From Miltoncostaeales bacterium (lineage in GTDB: Bacteria; Actinomycetota; Thermoleophilia; Miltoncostaeales; Miltoncostaeaceae), in contig JAURGT010000014.1 of assembly GCA_030833665.1 (NCBI GenBank), positions 1-40,379 of the forward strand: a stretch of DNA of 40,379 nucleotides, given 5' to 3'. The translations under genes and the position numbers were made by a program. Shown piece by piece: positions 35,453 to 40,379 of this stretch. The notes beneath the pieces were generated by a model. That model had not been told where the DNA came from and did no database searches. It worked only from the letters and a program-made list of their open reading frames with translations. The first letter of the stretch is position 1. The number at the start of each line of letters is the position of its first letter.

Positions 35453-36367
35453 TCAGCCCTCGGCGCGGCGCTTCGCCGCCGCCGACTGCGGAGTGAGCAC
35501 CGCCACCGACGCCAGCTCGCGCACGTCGGCGAAGGGCGTCACCTGGATGGTGAGGAAGGTGTCGACCGGCTGTGACCCGGCCCCGGCCACCTGGCCAATC
35601 GGGATGCCGCGCGGGAATACCGACGGCAGGCGGAGGTCGGCGACGAAGCCGGCTGTGCGCACCACCGCACCATCGCGCACGCGGAAGTCGCGGGGCACGT
35701 TGTCGAGCATCAGCTGCCCGCCCACGGTCGGCCGCAGCACGCCAAGCGCACCACCGGAGCCATCGACCGTCGCCCCGACGCGCGTGGAGGAGTCGGTGAT
35801 GAAGCTGACGATGCTGCTGCCCACAGACGCCGAGGTGATCACGCCGACGAGCGACGCCCCGGGTGCGGCCGCGGCCACCACCGGGCTGTTCACCACCACG
35901 CCGTCATTCGTGCCCGCGTCGATGCGCGCACGCGAGTACCAGTTGGTCGGCGAGCGCCCGATGATCGATGCGACCACGGGCTTGTAGCCGCCGGGCACGT
36001 CATCGGTTATGCGCAGCAGGGCGCGCAGGCGCGCTACCTCGGCGGCCTGGTCAGTTGCCGCCAGTACCTGGGCGCGCAGCGCGGCGTTCTCCTCCTTGAG
36101 GCGCTCGTTCTCGCCGCGGGCGTCAAAGAGACCGGTCACCCAGTCCCACGCGCCCGTGAAGGGCTCCACGATCCGGCTGCCCACCGACTGCAGCGGCGCC
36201 ACGACGGTGCCCGCCAGGCGCTGGGTGCCATGCGCCGGGCCGTCGCCGCCCTCGCGGAAGTAGACCGTGAAGAGGATCAGGCACACGGCCACCAGGCCGC
36301 CGATGACGCTGCGGCGGATGATCGTCCGGCGCCTCTCGAGGTCGTTCTTGCGCGGGGTTCGGGGAAT
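35453..36367 (-). CDS. mreC: Rod shape-determining protein MreC, probable ATT start
   Basis: 304 residues: basic cytoplasmic tail (1-19), membrane helix (about 20-37, VIGGLVAVCLILFTVYF), coiled coil (about 80-120, NERLKEENAALRAQVLAATDQAAEVARLRALL) and the two beta-barrel MreC domains. It is the periplasmic-side scaffold that activates PBP2/RodA. The first GTG in frame (36292) would cut the membrane helix in half. Upstream to the in-frame stop at 36398-36400 there is no ATG, GTG or TTG, only ATT at 36367 with a perfect AGGAGG six bases ahead. I therefore start there. Confidence 0.85.
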   Translation of the reverse strand: MPRTPRKNDLERRRTIIRRSVIGGLVAVCLILFTVYFREGGDGPAHGTQRLAGTVVAPLQSVGSRIVEPFTGAWDWVTGLFDARGENERLKEENAALRAQVLAATDQAAEVARLRALLRITDDVPGGYKPVVASIIGRSPTNWYSRARIDAGTNDGVVVNSPVVAAAAPGASLVGVITSASVGSSIVSFITDSSTRVGATVDGSGGALGVLRPTVGGQLMLDNVPRDFRVRDGAVVRTAGFVADLRLPSVFPRGIPIGQVAGAGSQPVDTFLTIQVTPFADVRELASVAVLTPQSAAAKRRAEG

Positions 36368-36373
36368 CTCGGG

Positions 36374-36379
36374 CCTCCT
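36374..36379 (-). promoter_or_regulatory. Perfect Shine-Dalgarno AGGAGG of mreC
   Basis: AGGAGG on the minus strand with a six-base spacer (CCCGAG) to ATT at 36367. No other start codon lies at a usable distance, so the site itself argues that ATT initiates mreC. Confidence 0.7.
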
Positions 36380-36403
36380 ACGACGCGGCCGGGCCGGCTA
36401 TCG

Positions 36404-36425
36404 GCCCACGATATGCCACGTGGGC
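36404..36425 (-). promoter_or_regulatory. Hairpin in the mreB-mreC gap
   Basis: 7-bp arms GCCCACG (36404-36410) and CGTGGGC (36419-36425) with an 8-base loop, inside the 90-base gap between the mreB stop and mreC. No T run follows on the minus strand, so it looks like an attenuator or RNA-processing/stability hairpin rather than a full terminator. Confidence 0.5.
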
Positions 36426-36457
36426 AGCCATTTCGCCGATGCCGGGGCCGCCATCAC

Positions 36458-37598
<1,141 letters not shown>

Positions 37599-37629
37599 TC
37601 ACAGGGGCCCCGCTGCACGGGCCGTTGCA

Positions 37630-38202
37630 TCACGGGGGAAACAGGCCGGCCCCGCGCAGCAACGTGGCCACATCGGCCACGGGGAGCCCGATGATCGCGC
37701 TCGGCTCGCCCGTGACGGACTCCACCAGCGCCGCGCCGGCGCCCTGGATGGCGTAGGCACCCGCCCTCCCCTGCCACTCGCCCTGCGCCAGGTACCAGTC
37801 GAGGAGTGCGTCGTCGAGCTCCCGGAAGCGCACCTCCGCCACGGCGAGGGCCTCCGACTCGCCGCGCTGGGTGAGCAGCACCACGCCGGACATCACCTGG
37901 TGCGCACGGCCCGACAGCGCAGCCAGCATGGCCCGGGCCTCCAGCGGCCCCGCCGCCTTGCCGAGCGCCCTGCCGTCGAGCACCACCTCGGTGTCGGCGC
38001 CAAGCACGCCTCCCCCCTCCGGCACGCCCACGCGGCCGGCCACCTCGTGCGCCTTGCCGCGTGCGTGCGCCATCACCCGCTCGGGAGCGGGGAGGCCCTC
38101 GTCACTCTGCTCGGGCTCCCCCGAGGCGACCACGCGGAACGGCACGCCCAGCGACCCGAGCAGCGCCCGCCGCTGGGGCGACCGCGAGGCGAGGATGATC
38201 AG
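37630..38202 (-). CDS. maf: Maf nucleotide pyrophosphatase, CTG start
   Basis: 190 residues. [23 protein letters not shown] is the Maf N-terminus (S-x-S-P-x-R), followed by [28 protein letters not shown] and AYAIQGAGA. Maf proteins hydrolyse non-canonical or modified nucleoside triphosphates and have been linked to septum inhibition. The conserved start lies 19 codons before the first GTG. CTG at 38202 overlaps the ndk stop as CTGA, with GGAG eight bases upstream, and is the only start that completes the protein. Confidence 0.9.
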   Translation of the reverse strand: MIILASRSPQRRALLGSLGVPFRVVASGEPEQSDEGLPAPERVMAHARGKAHEVAGRVGVPEGGGVLGADTEVVLDGRALGKAAGPLEARAMLAALSGRAHQVMSGVVLLTQRGESEALAVAEVRFRELDDALLDWYLAQGEWQGRAGAYAIQGAGAALVESVTGEPSAIIGLPVADVATLLRGAGLFPP

Positions 38203-38618
38203 CCGATGATCTCCGAGTCGGCGAAGTGGATGCCCAGCTCGCGGGCGGCCGATTCGGGCCCGTCAGACCCGTGGATGACGTTCTGGCCGACCTCGAGCGC
38301 GTAATCGCCCCGGATGGTGCCGGGGGCGGCGTCCTGCGGGTTGGTGGCGCCCATCATGGTGCGGCAGGCCAGGATCGCGCCCTCGCCCTCGATGCACATC
38401 ATCACCACGGGGCCCGAGGTGATGAACTCCACCAGCTCGGCGAAGAACGGCTTGTCGCGGTGCTCCGCGTAGTGCTCCTCCGCAGCGTCGCGCGCCATCA
38501 CGCACTTCTTGAGGCCGAGCACCGCGAACCCGCGCCGCTCGAAGCGGGCGAGGATCTCCCCGGAGAGGCCCCGCGCCACGGCATCGGGCTTGATCATCAC
38601 GAAGGTGCGCTCGGTCAT
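38199..38618 (-). CDS. ndk: Nucleoside diphosphate kinase
   Basis: 139 residues. [22 protein letters not shown] and the active-site NVIHGSD with the phosphorylated histidine near residue 116 are definitive. It balances NTP pools by phosphate transfer from ATP. ATG at 38618 overlaps the zinc-ribbon gene stop (ATGA), and its own stop overlaps the maf start (CTGA). Confidence 0.97.
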   Translation of the reverse strand: MTERTFVMIKPDAVARGLSGEILARFERRGFAVLGLKKCVMARDAAEEHYAEHRDKPFFAELVEFITSGPVVMMCIEGEGAILACRTMMGATNPQDAAPGTIRGDYALEVGQNVIHGSDGPESAARELGIHFADSEIIG

Positions 38619-39091
38619 GAGATGCGTGTCTCCTCGGAGAAGCTTGAGGTGGAGGGCGATGCCGGGGCCGCGCAGTATGGGCACACGCGCCATGAGGGCT
38701 CGAGTGGCTCGGAGCAGCGGCGACATGGCTCGCGCAGAGGGGCGGTGCACATGGGGCACACCAGGAACTTCGGACCCACGACGGCCTCGCACTCGGGGCA
38801 CCGAAGGCCCTCCACCTGCGCCTCGAGCGCGAGCGTCTCGAGCTCGCGGTCGTGGGCGTCCGTGAGGTACTCCGGCGGCCGGATGAAGAGGTAGATCAGC
38901 GGCCCGAGGAACGGGATGACAATCGCGAGCACGGTTGACCCCGTGATCGCGCCGGAATTCTCGAAGCGCCGCCGGGAGTCCTGGTAGACCCAGTACGCCA
39001 GGGCGAGCCACAGGGCGATCGCGAAGACCTGGATGATGACGAGCGCGATGGTCCACGCCGTCGAACCGAAGAAGTCAGAGACTGCGTTCAG
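38615..39091 (-). CDS. Two-helix membrane protein with double zinc ribbon, CTG start
   Basis: 158 residues. Two hydrophobic helices (about 13-35 and 52-70) flank a short basic loop (YQDSRRRFE). A charged helix (about 78-96) follows, then four C-x-x-C pairs (98/101, 112/115, 123/126, 137/140) forming two zinc ribbons, and a Ser-rich tail. I recall very similar proteins beginning (M)-x-A-x-SDFFGS in Thermoleophilia. That conserved beginning is reached only from CTG at 39091, six bases after AGGAAG. It sits between folC and ndk. Function unknown; zinc ribbons near the membrane suggest protein-protein or nucleic-acid contacts. Confidence 0.85.
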   Translation of the reverse strand: MNAVSDFFGSTAWTIALVIIQVFAIALWLALAYWVYQDSRRRFENSGAITGSTVLAIVIPFLGPLIYLFIRPPEYLTDAHDRELETLALEAQVEGLRCPECEAVVGPKFLVCPMCTAPLREPCRRCSEPLEPSWRVCPYCAAPASPSTSSFSEETRIS

Positions 39092-39094
39092 GGT

Positions 39095-40379
39095 TCACTT
39101 CCTGAAGTCGTCGAGCCGCCACACCGTGGCAAGGCCCTCCTCGGGGCCCGAGGCGGCGGCGAGTGTACCGGACTGCCCCATCACAACGGGGGCGAGATCG
39201 GAGAGCAGGTGCAGCGAGCCGGCAACCAGCACGGCGCCCCCGGGACCGGCATCAGCGCGGGCGGCCTCGAGAGCGCGGGCGGGCCCCGGCACCACCTCGG
39301 CATCCACGCCGCGCTCGCGCAGCATGCGGGCAATCGGTTCGGGGAGGATGGCCCGGCCCGACGAGGCGCGCGTCACATGCGCGCTGCGGATCACCGGGGC
39401 GAGGGCGTCGAGGATCCCCTCGGCGTCCTTGTCGGCCATCATGCCGATCACGGCCACCGGCCTCACGCTGCCGAGGATCACCGGCACGGCCTCGGCCAGG
39501 GCGCGCGCGCCGGCCGGGTTGTGCGCGCCGTCCAGCACCACGGTGGGCTCCCCGTGCACCACCTGCAGCCGCCCGGGGTTGCGCACCGCCGCCAGGCCGC
39601 GCTCCACCTCGTCGCGCACGAGCCCGCGATCGAGCACGCGCTCGGCCGCGGCCACCGCGAGCGCGAGGTTGGCGCGCTGCCAGCGGGCGGGCAGGTCGGC
39701 GTCCACGCGTAGGGCGCCGTTGGGCGTGCGGATGGTCATGGAGTGACCGTTTCCGGCTTGCACGTCGAAGTCCTGCCCCATCCACCAACCCGACATGCCG
39801 CGTGCATCCACGGCCGTCCGCACCTCGGGCAGGCTCGCCGGGGCCTGCGCGCCGACCACGAGCCCGGTGAAGCCGTCGGGGGCCACCCCGAGCTTCTCGC
39901 CGGCGATCGTCGCGACGTCGTCGCCGAGGAGCTCCGTGTGGTCAAGGTCCACGGCCGAGAGGGCCACCACCGGGGCGTCGATGACGTTGGTGGCGTCGAG
40001 TCTGCCGCCGAGGCCGGCCTCGACCACCACGGCCTCCGCGCCCGCGGCGGCCAGGGCGTCGAAGGCCACGGCCGTCATGGCCTCGAACTGGGTGATCGCG
40101 CCCTCCGGAACCCCGGGCACCGCCGCGTGCACGCGCGTGGCCGCGTCGGCGAAGGCATCGGGCGGCATGACGACCCCGTCAAGCTCCACGCGCTCCCGCC
40201 ACCCGAGGATGTGCGGCGAGGTGCAGGCGCCGGTGCGAAGGCCGGCGGCCGCGAGGAAGGCCGCGGTCATGCGGGTGACCGACGTCTTGCCGTTGGTGCC
40301 CACCACGTGCACCGAGGGGATGCCGCGGCACGGCTGCCCCAGGGCATCCATGAGCGCCTGCATGCGCTCGAGCCCGAAC
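39095..40379 (-). CDS. folC: Folylpolyglutamate/dihydrofolate synthase, 5' end outside the window
   Basis: The visible 428 codons begin inside the protein at FGLERMQALMDALG, just before the P-loop HVVGTNGKTSV (family usually GTNGKGS). The Mur-ligase-type central domain has VVVEAGLGGRLDATNV, LSAVDLDHTELLGDDVATIAGEK and the C-terminal domain has VLDGAHNPAGARAL. Known role: adds glutamates to folates and in many bacteria also makes dihydrofolate. An internal ATG at 40363 is not the true start. It is the upstream member of the folC-zinc ribbon-ndk-maf run. Confidence 0.93.
   Translation of the reverse strand, partial: FGLERMQALMDALGQPCRGIPSVHVVGTNGKTSVTRMTAAFLAAAGLRTGACTSPHILGWRERVELDGVVMPPDAFADAATRVHAAVPGVPEGAITQFEAMTAVAFDALAAAGAEAVVVEAGLGGRLDATNVIDAPVVALSAVDLDHTELLGDDVATIAGEKLGVAPDGFTGLVVGAQAPASLPEVRTAVDARGMSGWWMGQDFDVQAGNGHSMTIRTPNGALRVDADLPARWQRANLALAVAAAERVLDRGLVRDEVERGLAAVRNPGRLQVVHGEPTVVLDGAHNPAGARALAEAVPVILGSVRPVAVIGMMADKDAEGILDALAPVIRSAHVTRASSGRAILPEPIARMLRERGVDAEVVPGPARALEAARADAGPGGAVLVAGSLHLLSDLAPVVMGQSGTLAAASGPEEGLATVWRLDDFRK
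39098..39103 (-). promoter_or_regulatory. Shine-Dalgarno AGGAAG selecting the CTG start of the zinc-ribbon gene
   Basis: AGGAAG overlaps the last folC codons on the minus strand and stands six bases before CTG at 39091. The folC stop TGA lies inside the spacer, and no other start codon exists between that stop and the first membrane helix. Confidence 0.6.

Noticed and set aside
35453-36292. MreC starting at GTG 36292
   Set aside because: This would begin within the membrane helix, leaving only 11 hydrophobic residues and no cytoplasmic tail; no Shine-Dalgarno sequence fits.
37608-37626. GGCCC/GGGCC pair just downstream of maf as a terminator
   Set aside because: Five-bp arms and no T run; too weak to call.

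Overview
The window is about 40 kb of very GC-rich chromosome, densely packed with housekeeping genes that mostly lie on the minus strand. Gene content and order (murJ-lepA-hemW-hrcA-dnaJ-prmA-rsmE-HIT-phoH-ybeY-dgkA-era; leuS-comEA-comEC-holA; folC-ndk-maf; mreB-mreC-mreD-mrdA-rodA-rng; rplU-rpmA-obgE-proB-proA-nadD-rsfS) point to a deep-branching actinobacterium. The class Thermoleophilia (Solirubrobacterales/Gaiellales-like) fits best, partly because the membrane zinc-ribbon protein beside ndk is of a type I recall from that group. This placement is inference from gene content, not a phylogeny. The rod-shape operon implies a rod, and comEA/comEC imply DNA uptake.

Layout. Bases 1-11973 (minus) are one long run from murJ to era, covering heat-shock control, ribosome and rRNA maintenance and lipid carrier metabolism. 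rpsT (12045-12308, plus) faces holA across a near-perfect 69-bp inverted repeat that fills the convergent gap. Bases 12383-18967 (minus) hold leuS, comEA, comEC and holA. Bases 19006-22349 form a plus-strand island: a GNAT acetyltransferase, a cold-shock protein with two terminator-like hairpins, an unknown two-helix membrane protein and a DHA2-type drug exporter. It is closed by a minus-strand GAF-GAF-GGDEF diguanylate cyclase. A tRNA-Ala(GGC) gene with its own promoter and terminator follows at 24226-24298. Bases 24350-29252 are rplU to rsfS; 29351-37501 are mreB to rng; 37630-40379 are folC to maf, with folC cut by the window end as era is cut at the start.

Most minus-strand neighbours overlap by 1 or 4 bases (ATGA, GTGA, TGATG), so translational coupling is the rule. 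Within that pattern several genes can only be completed with non-standard start codons. CTG fits rng, maf, the zinc-ribbon protein and the GNAT protein, and ATT fits mreC. Each has a well-placed Shine-Dalgarno sequence, and rng and maf start in CTGA overlaps identical in geometry to the ATGA ones. I consider this the most interesting signal in the window.

I see no CRISPR array, prophage, insertion sequence, rRNA gene or defence cassette. There is no stretch over 300 bases without a gene. The many long open frames antisense to real genes are by-products of high-GC codon usage.
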